From: Mageeibacillus sp. UBA1212
GTDB lineage: Bacteria > Bacillota > Clostridia > UBA1212
DNA length: 17,325 nucleotides
Direction: 5' to 3'
Assembly (NCBI GenBank): GCA_002309655.1
Contig: DBXM01000038.1
Span: 1 to 17,325 of the forward strand
Of this stretch, positions 7,400-14,889 are shown piece after piece (positions within the stretch are counted from its first letter, which is position 1; each line of letters opens with the position of its first letter). The notes beneath the pieces were generated by a model, which made no database searches, was not told where the DNA came from, and worked only from the letters and a program-made list of their open reading frames with translations. The translations under genes and the position numbers were made by a program.

Positions 7400-7428
7400 T
7401 TGAAAAAAAGACTGGCTCATAGTATAAT
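7400..7428 (+). promoter_or_regulatory. Strong sigma-A-type promoter ahead of the RNA element and rhamnosidase gene
   Basis: TTGAAA (7400-7405), a spacer of exactly 17 bp and TATAAT (7423-7428) make a near-consensus promoter. Transcription should start near 7435, about 220 nt before the rhamnosidase ATG. The long interval is filled by foldable sequence without a gene, so this promoter probably drives an RNA element, the rhamnosidase gene, or both. Confidence 0.7.
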
Positions 7429-7434
7429 GAAGCG

Positions 7435-7640
7435 ACTGATTTTTATGGCAAGGGGACCAAACAATTATTATATACGGCGCGTGCTTTTGCCACTGGTGAC
7501 TGGACGCCGACGGGTCGTATGAACTGAAGCCGGAACGGGCCGTATAAGACTTACGAAACAACTTGACTAGAACTGCAAAACAATATGAAATTGGCCGCGG
7601 GACCGTGGGCGAAAAGTAAACTTAAAAGGTCCGGGCCGGG
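7435..7640 (+). ncRNA. Candidate structured RNA or 5'-leader element with pseudoknot
   Basis: The stretch follows a strong promoter and has no credible ORF. Helices seen by eye: 7446-7454 with 7484-7492 (9 bp, two G-U pairs); 7471-7478 TATACGGC with 7539-7546 GCCGTATA (8 perfect pairs), which crosses the first helix and so forms a pseudoknot; hairpin 7495-7498/7505-7508; hairpin 7595-7598/7605-7608 whose loop is exactly GGGACC. The sequence GGGACC occurs at 7453-7458 and 7599-7604, and GGTCC at 7628-7632 could pair with either. An A-rich single-stranded stretch (about 7555-7590) separates the parts. No terminator hairpin is visible, so it may be the 5' leader of the rhamnosidase mRNA. The size and clostridial setting bring the raiA motif to mind, but I cannot confirm the class. 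Confidence 0.5.
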
Positions 7641-7652
7641 AGGGAACGTTTT

Positions 7653-10352
7653 ATGACAAGATTATATGATTTAACTACCGAAAAACTGACGAGAGCGGTC
7701 GGCATCGACGTGTGCTGCCCGCGTTTCGGATGGAAGATCGCCTCGGGGGCGAGCAACGTGGTCCAGAAATCCTATTGGATCGAAGTTCGCGACGAAGACG
7801 GCGAGGTCGTCTGGGATACCGGGCGCGTCGAGAGCGGCGAGAACTGGGAAATTTACGACGGCGACGAGCTTGAGTTTGCGCAGGACTACGTCTGGACCCT
7901 CAGGGTGGAAATGTCGGATGGCACTTCCGCGGAGGCTGACGGGTACTTCTCGACCGGCCTTATGGAGGAGGCGGAGGACCTGGGCGCCAGGTGGATCACG
8001 CTCCCCCACAAAGAAGGCTACACCAAACTGACGGTGCCCGCTTTCAGAAAAGAGTTCGAGATCGACGGCGAGGTCAGGAACGTTAAGATGTTCACTTCGG
8101 GCGGCGGCGTATACGAGGCGTACGTCAACGGCAGGGAAGTGTTCGACACGGATCCCACCGGCGGCCCCCACTCGTTCGTGCTGAAACCGGGCTTCACCGA
8201 GCCGGTAAAGAGAAGGTTCTACAACAGCTACAATATCACCCCGATGTGCAAAGAGGGCGTGAACGCGGTCTCGGCGGTCGTGGGCAGCGGCTGGTATTCG
8301 GATAGAATAGGCTTGCGCGGCGACTTCCCGATGTTCCTGTGCGTGATTCTGATCGAGAGAAAAGACGGTACGCAGGAAATAATCGCTACGGGTGCGGACT
8401 GGAAGGTCTCCGCGGAGAACCCGGTGGTTGCCGCTTCGATCTGGGACGGCGAGGACTACGACGCGAGGATTCCGCAGGACTATATGTACCCCGGTTTCGA
8501 CGACTCCGCCTGGGAGGACGCGAACGAGTGCGACTTCTTCTCGGGTGAGCTGGAGTCGTGGCACGGGGAGCCCGTTTCCGAGAGGGACGACCTTTTGAGG
8601 CGCCCGGTACAGATCTATACTTTTAAGGGCGCCAAGGGAGCGAAGCCGGCGAGCGCGGAGGGCGCGCGAGACGGCGAAGCGGGCGTTATCGACAACAGAA
8701 AGGACTTCAAGGAGCCCGGGTTCACGCTGAAAAAGGGCGCGACGGCGGTGGTCGACTTCGGCCAGAACGCCGCGGGCCGCGAGTGGTTCATTATTAAAGG
8801 TAAAGCCGGAACGGTGGTAACTGTCCGCCACGGCGAGATGCTCAACGACAGGAACGGCGAGAGATCGCGCGGCAACGACGGCCCCGCGGGAAGCGTATAC
8901 CTCGAAAATATGAGGTCCGCGCGCGCCGCGACGACGTATATTGTCGGAAAGGACGGCAAAGCCGAGGAGTTTGAGCCGGTCCACACGTTCTACGGTTTCA
9001 GATACGTGCAGATCACCGCGACCGACGAGGTCGTTTTCGAGGATATCGCGGCGAAAACCGTTACAAGCGTAGGCTACGACAGCGGCGAGCTCGAGACGGG
9101 CGACGCGCTTGTCAACAAGCTGTTCCTGAACGGCAGGTGGGGAATGTACTCGAACTACGTGAGCATTCCGACGGACTGCCCGCAGCGCGACGAGAGACTC
9201 GGCTGGACAGCGGACACGCAGGTGTTCACGCCGGCGGCGCAGTACTATTCGACAGCCGCGCAGTCGTTCCTCGAAAAGTGGATGACTGATATGCGCGACA
9301 CGCAGGGCGTTGACGGCTCGTATCCGAGCGTTGCTCCTTGCGGACCGTGGGTGCTCGGAATGGGCTGCATGGGCTGGGCCGACGCGGGCATTCTCGTTCC
9401 CTACTACGTCTGGAAAAACTCGGGCGACACGACCATTATCGAGGAGAACTACCACTCGATGAAGCTCTACATGGATCACTTCCTGTTCTCGAAGGGCACC
9501 GCGGGTCCCGTTCCTGCGTACGGCGACTGGCTCTCGTTCGAGCCCAACAGCCAGGAACTCCAGGTGTACCTCGGAGTCTGCTACTACGCGTGGGACGCGA
9601 TGATCATGTCGGAAATGGCCGACGCGACCGGAAGACCGGACGACGCGAGACACTACGCGGAAATCTACGGAAAGCAGAAGAAATTCTTCATCGAGACGTA
9701 CGTCAACGAGGACGGAACGGTCAAGCTCACGCAGCAGACGGCCGCTCTCTTCGCGCTCAAGCTGAGGCTTCTTCCCGACGAAAAGTCGTACGAGGCCGTC
9801 AAAAAGCAGCTTATGGACAACTTCGCGGACAAGGAGAACCGCCTCCAGACAGGCTTCCTGGGCACAAGCATTCTGCTGCCGACGCTTTCCGAGTACGGCT
9901 TCAACGACATGGCCTACACGCTGCTGCTCCAGGACAAGATGCCCTCCTGGCTCTACTCGGTCAAGGCGGGCGCCACGACCGTCTGGGAGCGCTGGAACAG
10001 CTACTCGCTCGAAAACGGTTTCGGCGACGTGGGCATGAACTCGTTCAACCACTACGCGTACGGCTGCGTTTCCGAGTGGATGTTCGCGTACATGGCGGGC
10101 ATCAGGCCTGAGACGGCCGGCTTTGCCGAGTTCATTCTCGCCCCGGTTCCCGACAGAAGGATCGGCTTCTGCAAGGCGTCCTACAACTCCTCGAACGGAC
10201 TCATCCGCTCCTACTGGAGATACGAGGGCGACGAGCTCGTCTACGAGTGCGAGGTTCCGGCCAACACGTCGGCGACGCTTGTAATGCCTGTATCGGGCGT
10301 GAAGATGCACCTCGGCAGCGGCTCGTACACGTTCAAAATTAAAACTGAGTGA
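7653..10352 (+). CDS. GH78 family alpha-L-rhamnosidase
   Basis: This enzyme hydrolyses terminal alpha-L-rhamnose from glycosides or pectic and bacterial polysaccharides by an inverting mechanism. The protein is 899 aa, in the normal GH78 range. The N-terminal ~100 residues look like a beta-sandwich. Then come the rhamnosidase-N-like module (GGGVYEAYVNGREVF) and a concanavalin-like module with VDFGQNAAGREW near 366-377. The (alpha/alpha)6 catalytic domain carries DCPQRDERLGWTAD (508-521), the acidic active-site signature, and GDW (624-626). A C-terminal beta-sandwich follows. No signal peptide is seen, so it acts on imported oligosaccharides or glycosides. GGGAGGG (7638-7644), 8 nt upstream, fixes the ATG. 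It starts the GC-rich gene block and is followed 27 nt later by the carboxypeptidase gene. The exact substrate cannot be read from sequence. Confidence 0.93.
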   Translation: MTRLYDLTTEKLTRAVGIDVCCPRFGWKIASGASNVVQKSYWIEVRDEDGEVVWDTGRVESGENWEIYDGDELEFAQDYVWTLRVEMSDGTSAEADGYFSTGLMEEAEDLGARWITLPHKEGYTKLTVPAFRKEFEIDGEVRNVKMFTSGGGVYEAYVNGREVFDTDPTGGPHSFVLKPGFTEPVKRRFYNSYNITPMCKEGVNAVSAVVGSGWYSDRIGLRGDFPMFLCVILIERKDGTQEIIATGADWKVSAENPVVAASIWDGEDYDARIPQDYMYPGFDDSAWEDANECDFFSGELESWHGEPVSERDDLLRRPVQIYTFKGAKGAKPASAEGARDGEAGVIDNRKDFKEPGFTLKKGATAVVDFGQNAAGREWFIIKGKAGTVVTVRHGEMLNDRNGERSRGNDGPAGSVYLENMRSARAATTYIVGKDGKAEEFEPVHTFYGFRYVQITATDEVVFEDIAAKTVTSVGYDSGELETGDALVNKLFLNGRWGMYSNYVSIPTDCPQRDERLGWTADTQVFTPAAQYYSTAAQSFLEKWMTDMRDTQGVDGSYPSVAPCGPWVLGMGCMGWADAGILVPYYVWKNSGDTTIIEENYHSMKLYMDHFLFSKGTAGPVPAYGDWLSFEPNSQELQVYLGVCYYAWDAMIMSEMADATGRPDDARHYAEIYGKQKKFFIETYVNEDGTVKLTQQTAALFALKLRLLPDEKSYEAVKKQLMDNFADKENRLQTGFLGTSILLPTLSEYGFNDMAYTLLLQDKMPSWLYSVKAGATTVWERWNSYSLENGFGDVGMNSFNHYAYGCVSEWMFAYMAGIRPETAGFAEFILAPVPDRRIGFCKASYNSSNGLIRSYWRYEGDELVYECEVPANTSATLVMPVSGVKMHLGSGSYTFKIKTE

Positions 10353-10379
10353 TACTGACAACTGTAATTGGAGCAAATT

Positions 10380-11864
10380 ATGGAAATTCAAAAACTTTTG
10401 GAAGAGTTCGAGGCGTGCGAGAAGGCGAAGTTCGCGCTTGAAAACGCTTCGGGAATAATCTACTACGACGGGAACACGGTCGCTCCGAAAAAATCGGCTG
10501 CGGTCCGCGGCGAGATTCTCGGCGAGCTTTCGCGAATGAGCTACGAGCTGACTTCGAGCCCCGAGGCGGTCGAAAGGCTGAAGGCGCTTAACGAGGCGAA
10601 GGATTCTCTCGACCCGCTCATGCGGAGAAGAATCGAGCTTCTGACGCGTGAATTCGAGGAGATCGCCTGCATTCCCGTCGACGAGTACGTCGAGTTCGTG
10701 AAGCTGCAGACCACCGCGATGGACGTCTGGAAAGAGGCGAAGGAGAAGAACGACTACGCGCTTTTCGAGCCATACCTTAAAAAGATGTTCGCGACGATGA
10801 AGCGGTTCGCGCTGCTGAGAAGGCCGGATTGCGACCCCTACGAGACGCTGCTGGACGGCTTCGAGAAGGGGCTGACGGTCAAAACCTGCGACAACTTTTT
10901 CGCCTGCCTTAAAGAACGGCTCGTTCCGCTGGCCGCGAAAGCCGCCGAAAAGAGCCGCGCCACGGACGATTCGGCAATCACCTGCGCGTACCCGGTGGAG
11001 CTCCAGCGCGAATTCTCGGACTTCCTGATGGACACAATCGGCCTTGACAGAGACCGGTGCATTTTGGGCGAGACCGAGCACCCGTTCACGACGGATTTCA
11101 CGAAGTACGACGTCAGGATCACGACCCACTACTACGAGAACATGCCGGCGGCGTCGATGTACTCGGTCATTCACGAAGGCGGCCACGCGCTTTACGAGCT
11201 GGGAATCGCGGACGAACTGACTGAAACGAATGTGGGCGGCGGCGTCTCGATGGCGATTCACGAAAGCCAGTCGCGCTTCTACGAGAACATCATCGGCCGC
11301 TCGAAGGCTTTCTGCGAGCTGATTTTCCCCTGGATGAAGGCAAAATTCGCGCCCAGACTGGACGCCGAGACGCCCGAGTCCTTCTGGAAAATGGTCACCA
11401 AGGTCGAGCCCTCGCTTAAGAGAACCGAGGCGGACGAGGTCACCTACTGCCTGCACGTGATGGTGCGCTACGAGCTCGAGAAGCGTCTTATCGCCGGCGA
11501 CCTGGACACGAAGGACCTTCCCGCCGAGTGGAACAGGCTCTACAAGGAATACCTGGGGATTGACGTGCCTTCGGACAGCGAGGGCGTGCTTCAGGACATG
11601 CACTGGGCGGGCGCCGACATCGGCTACTTCCCGTCCTACGCGATCGGCTCGGCCTACGGTGCGCAGTACCTGCGCGAGATGATGAAGGAATTCGACGTGT
11701 GGGAATGCGTGCGCAGCGGGAACATCGCGAAGATCAACGCGTGGTTCGAAAATAAAATCTGGCGCTTCGGCAAGATGAAGGATCCCGGGGAGCTCTTCGA
11801 GAGCATCTGCGGACCGCTCGATCCGACCGTGTTCACGGACTATCTGGAAGAAAAATACTGCTGA
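10380..11864 (+). CDS. M32 family metallocarboxypeptidase (Taq-type)
   Basis: M32 enzymes are cytosolic zinc carboxypeptidases that trim C-terminal residues from peptides with broad specificity. The protein is 494 aa (family about 500), mostly helical, with no signal peptide. HEGGH (265-269) is the HExxH zinc site with catalytic Glu266, and HESQSR (294-299) supplies the third ligand Glu295; both are diagnostic for M32. Other family-like pieces are FTTDFTKYDVRITTHYYE and the C-terminal GSAYGAQY. ATG 10380 has GGAG (10370-10373) 6 nt upstream; an in-frame TTG at 10368 overlaps that site and is rejected. It lies 27 nt after the rhamnosidase stop, probably in the same transcript. It may supply amino acids by peptide turnover; a link to the ABC genes is only positional. 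Confidence 0.93.
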   Translation: MEIQKLLEEFEACEKAKFALENASGIIYYDGNTVAPKKSAAVRGEILGELSRMSYELTSSPEAVERLKALNEAKDSLDPLMRRRIELLTREFEEIACIPVDEYVEFVKLQTTAMDVWKEAKEKNDYALFEPYLKKMFATMKRFALLRRPDCDPYETLLDGFEKGLTVKTCDNFFACLKERLVPLAAKAAEKSRATDDSAITCAYPVELQREFSDFLMDTIGLDRDRCILGETEHPFTTDFTKYDVRITTHYYENMPAASMYSVIHEGGHALYELGIADELTETNVGGGVSMAIHESQSRFYENIIGRSKAFCELIFPWMKAKFAPRLDAETPESFWKMVTKVEPSLKRTEADEVTYCLHVMVRYELEKRLIAGDLDTKDLPAEWNRLYKEYLGIDVPSDSEGVLQDMHWAGADIGYFPSYAIGSAYGAQYLREMMKEFDVWECVRSGNIAKINAWFENKIWRFGKMKDPGELFESICGPLDPTVFTDYLEEKYC

Positions 11865-11888
11865 AATACTTAGAGTCCGGCAAGCCGC

Positions 11889-11942
11889 AAAACGCCTGAA
11901 AATCATGAAAAACGCCTGAAAATCATGAAAAACGCCTGAAAA
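11889..11942 (+). repeat. 20-bp tandem repeat of phased A-tracts
   Basis: A 20-bp unit (AAAACGCCTG + AAAATCATGA) is present 2.7 times, giving six A4/A5 tracts starting exactly every 10 bp at 11889, 11899, 11909, 11919, 11929 and 11939. A-tracts in phase with the DNA helix are known to bend DNA. The repeat ends directly at the AAGGA ribosome binding site of the first ABC gene. No clear -35/-10 pair is visible in this 87-bp gap. Confidence 0.9.
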
Positions 11943-11951
11943 GGACCTGAA

Positions 11952-14228
11952 ATGCTTCAAATAACCGCTTTCAAAGACGAATACGCGCAAATTGCCGCCG
12001 AGACGGGACTTCCCGCGGACGGCATAAAGATATTCGCGGTTACGGACCTCGATCCCGACGCCCGCACCGGCGTCTGTCTTGTCTGCGCCTTTGAAGACGG
12101 TATCACGGCGGTGAACGGCCGCTGGGTGCTCGAAAAGTCCCGCGATTTGAGACGCGCGCCTTCGAGAACCTTCGCGGTCACCGGCACCGTCAGGGTGGAC
12201 TATAAAGACGTCAAAAAGCTCCGCGTCGAAGAGATGCTCTCGACGGCGAGAATTATCGCGGAAACGGAGCGGGGCGACATGGCGGTGGCGGCGGGAACGT
12301 TCTCGTGCAGGACCGACATGATACTGTTCGTGAAGTATTGCGAGCGGCTGATGAAGGGCGAGCAGGCGGAGGGAGACCCGGAGGATTTTGCGCCTGAGCT
12401 TTTCTGCCCGGTGTGCGGTCGCCGGTTCCCGGAGAATTCGAAAAAACACTGCCCGTACTGTTCGAGTGCCGCCGGTTTGATTGGCAAGTTCGCGTTTTTC
12501 GCGAAAAAATACAAGTGGCGGATCGCGCTGATGCTCGGTTTGATGCTCCTGGTGAGCGGTATCGGCGTCATTTCGCCTTACTTCTCGTCGGCGTTCTTTT
12601 ACGACAAGGTGCTGACCCCGGGCAACTCCTACTACGGGAAGATCCTGATGGTCGTGCTGATAGTCGCCGGCGTCGGGCTTCTGACCATTTTCGTCAACAT
12701 GATCGCGAAGATTCTGACCGCGAAAACGGCCGGATTCCTTGTTTACGACCTGAAAGTGACCATTTTCGAGTCGATGAAGCGGCTTTCGCTGGACTTTTTC
12801 ACCGGCAGGCAGACAGGCGGCATGATGACGCAGATCAACGAAGACGCGTCGAGCATTCACTGGTTCTTCGTGGACGGACTGTCGTACTACGTGGTCAGCA
12901 TTTCGCAAATCATTGTGGTCGCGGTTGTCATGTTCATGATGCAGCCGCTGCTGGCGGCGGTGTGCGTGACCGTTCTGCCGCTGTTCTTCTGGCTGGCTCT
13001 CAAGACCCTCAGAAGGCAGCACTACCTGCACTTTAAGAGGCACTCCGCGTCGCGCAAGTTCAACGCGAAGCTGACCGACTCGATGGGTTCGATCAAGGTC
13101 ACAAAGGCGTTCGCAATGGAGGAGCAGGAATGCGGGCAGTTCGACACTGTGACGCTGGGGGTCGCGGACGCGGCGAAAAGGATCAACATTTTCAGACACT
13201 CCGCTCCGCCGGCGCTGCACCTGGTCATGTACCTGTCGACGCTTCTCGTGTGGGGAGTGGGCGGCTGGCTGACGATGAAGGGGCAGATGACCTACGGATT
13301 CTTCGCGGCGTTCATCTCCTACTGCGGCATGCTCAACTCGCCGCTGTTCTCGCTGGCGGACATGATGGATTCCTTCGCGGACTGCGCGAACGCGATGCGC
13401 CGGCTGCTTGAAATTCACGACGCGGAACCGGGAGTCAAAGAGTCGGACAATCCGGTGGACAAGGACACCATCGAAGGCGAGATCGAGTTCCGCAACGTGT
13501 GCTTCTCGTACGAAAAGAACCGCCGCATTATAGACAACGTGTCGTTCAAGGTGGCCGCGGGCGAAAAGCTGGGCATCGTGGGCCATTCCGGAGCGGGAAA
13601 GAGCACTCTCGCGAACCTGCTTCTGAGGCTGTACGACACCGAGTCGGGAAGCGTTCTTATTGACGGAGTGGACGTTAAAGACATGAAACTGTCGTTGCTC
13701 CGGGACAACATAAGCATCGTCTCGCAGGAGACGTACATTTTCGACGGCACGATTTTCGACAACATTGCCTACTCAAACCCTGACGCCTCCAGAAGCGAGG
13801 TCGTCGACGCGGCGAGAAAGGCCGGCGCGCATGAATTCATTGTGAAGCTGGAAGACGGCTACCAGACGAAGGTCGGAGCTGGCGGCATGGGTCTCTCGGG
13901 AGGCGAGCGGCAGCGCATTTCCATCGCGCGCGCGATTCTCAAAAAGCCGAAGATTCTTGTGCTGGACGAGGCGACCGCCAGCATGGACACCAAGACTGAG
14001 CGGATGATCCAGATATCTTTGGACGAGCTTTCTCGGGGCCGCACGACCATCACGATAGCGCACCGGCTGTCGACTCTCAGCGGGTCTGACAAGATCATAG
14101 TCATAGAGAAGGGCAAACTTTACGAGGAAGGCACCGGAGCCGAACTGCTGGCGCGGGACGGCATTTACAGGCGGCTGTACGTGATGCAGGTCGCCGCGAT
14201 GAAGAACATTATCGAAGAGGACGAGTAA
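11952..14228 (+). CDS. ABC transporter (TMD-NBD half) with N-terminal domain and zinc ribbon
   Basis: This is an exporter-type ABC protein, 758 aa. Order: an N-terminal soluble alpha/beta domain (about 1-148); a zinc ribbon with C152, C155, C167 and C170; a six-helix exporter membrane domain (about 185-470); and a nucleotide-binding domain with Walker A GHSGAGKST (544-552), Q-loop SQET, signature LSGGERQR (648-655), Walker B ending D672-E673, and H704. All ATPase residues are canonical. The ~180-residue soluble front is unusual for such transporters and is shared with the second ABC gene downstream (both contain a DLDPD motif). AAGGA 6 nt upstream fixes ATG 11952. The DUF1854 gene follows by 42 nt. 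I infer it partners with the second ABC protein, or forms homodimers, to export an unknown substrate. Confidence 0.93.
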   Translation: MLQITAFKDEYAQIAAETGLPADGIKIFAVTDLDPDARTGVCLVCAFEDGITAVNGRWVLEKSRDLRRAPSRTFAVTGTVRVDYKDVKKLRVEEMLSTARIIAETERGDMAVAAGTFSCRTDMILFVKYCERLMKGEQAEGDPEDFAPELFCPVCGRRFPENSKKHCPYCSSAAGLIGKFAFFAKKYKWRIALMLGLMLLVSGIGVISPYFSSAFFYDKVLTPGNSYYGKILMVVLIVAGVGLLTIFVNMIAKILTAKTAGFLVYDLKVTIFESMKRLSLDFFTGRQTGGMMTQINEDASSIHWFFVDGLSYYVVSISQIIVVAVVMFMMQPLLAAVCVTVLPLFFWLALKTLRRQHYLHFKRHSASRKFNAKLTDSMGSIKVTKAFAMEEQECGQFDTVTLGVADAAKRINIFRHSAPPALHLVMYLSTLLVWGVGGWLTMKGQMTYGFFAAFISYCGMLNSPLFSLADMMDSFADCANAMRRLLEIHDAEPGVKESDNPVDKDTIEGEIEFRNVCFSYEKNRRIIDNVSFKVAAGEKLGIVGHSGAGKSTLANLLLRLYDTESGSVLIDGVDVKDMKLSLLRDNISIVSQETYIFDGTIFDNIAYSNPDASRSEVVDAARKAGAHEFIVKLEDGYQTKVGAGGMGLSGGERQRISIARAILKKPKILVLDEATASMDTKTERMIQISLDELSRGRTTITIAHRLSTLSGSDKIIVIEKGKLYEEGTGAELLARDGIYRRLYVMQVAAMKNIIEEDE

Positions 14229-14270
14229 ACACGGACGGCAGTGAAGGCCGGTCCGGAAGGGTGTGAGCGC

Positions 14271-14843
14271 ATGGAAGAGAACGAAAACAAAAAAGAGGAG
14301 TACGGACGGTACGGCGCGGGGCTTTTTGAGAGGCAGGCGCTGGAGGCCACGCGCGTCAGATACATAACGCCGGAAAACGCCGAGTTCGAGGACCGCGACG
14401 GCTGTCTTTTCATGCGCGACAGGAGCACGGGCGGGGAGGATGAGAAGCGGGTGATGCTTCACCTTTTGTTCCCGTACAGCTCGCGCAGGGAACTCGTCAG
14501 CGTTCTCAATACTGAACAGGACGAAATCGGGATGATCGCGGACATCGGTCTCTTCGAGGGCGAGCAGGAAAAGGCGCTCGAGAAGGAGATCGCGAGGAAG
14601 TATTTTATCCGGAAAATAGTCAAAATCAACGAATTGAAGGAAAAGAACGGGATGACGATCTGGAAGGTCACGGACGCGGACGGCAACAAGCCGGAGTTCT
14701 CGCTGAAGGACACCTACGGGAGCATTTTCCGGGTGTCGGACGAGCGGTTCGTGATCACCGACGCGGACGGGAACAGGTTCGAGATCGAGGACTTGAGCAG
14801 GCTCGACGCGAAGAGCAGGAAGAAGATCGAGCTTTACATTTGA
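14271..14843 (+). CDS. DUF1854 family protein associated with ABC transporters
   Basis: A soluble protein of 190 aa with no signal peptide or membrane segment. DUF1854 features are FPYSSRRELVSVLN (67-80) followed by EIGMI, LEKEIARKYFIRKI (103-116), and the C-terminal ITDADGNRFEIEDLSRLDA (162-180). A related VTDADGN occurs at 133-139, so the core seems to hold two similar beta-hairpin units. The first ~25 residues are charged and low-complexity. ATG 14271 has GGAAGG about 10 nt upstream; an in-frame GTG at 14241 has no ribosome binding site. From recollection, DUF1854 genes also neighbour ABC transporters in cyanophycin-making proteobacteria; no cyanophycin gene is seen here. It lies between the two ABC genes, so a role as accessory or regulatory subunit is inferred. 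Molecular function is unknown. Confidence 0.85.
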   Translation: MEENENKKEEYGRYGAGLFERQALEATRVRYITPENAEFEDRDGCLFMRDRSTGGEDEKRVMLHLLFPYSSRRELVSVLNTEQDEIGMIADIGLFEGEQEKALEKEIARKYFIRKIVKINELKEKNGMTIWKVTDADGNKPEFSLKDTYGSIFRVSDERFVITDADGNRFEIEDLSRLDAKSRKKIELYI

Positions 14844-14854
14844 TTTTTGAGACG

Positions 14855-14880
14855 CCTGCGCCGCCGTGGCGCGGGAGGGG
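14855..14880 (+). promoter_or_regulatory. GC-rich hairpin overlapping the second ABC gene's ribosome binding site
   Basis: CCTGCGCC (14855-14862) can pair with GGCGCGGG (14868-14875) over 8 bp with one G-U pair and a 5-nt loop. The last three G of the 3' arm are the first bases of GGGAGGGG (14873-14880), the ribosome binding site for ATG 14890. There is no T-run, so it is not a terminator; it could limit or couple translation. Confidence 0.5.
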
Positions 14881-14889
14881 AAACGGATC

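Noticed and set aside
7445..7522. 25-codon + strand ORF just after the 7400-7428 promoter
   Set aside because: It has no ribosome binding site, and its ATG lies in a 9-bp RNA helix; the structured-RNA reading explains the region better.
7671..13586. A minus-strand open frame of about 1970 codons antisense to the rhamnosidase, carboxypeptidase and ABC genes
   Set aside because: It crosses three well-recognised genes, is made of Arg/His/Val/Glu-rich low-information sequence, and is the expected mirror of the GC-biased third codon positions on the + strand.
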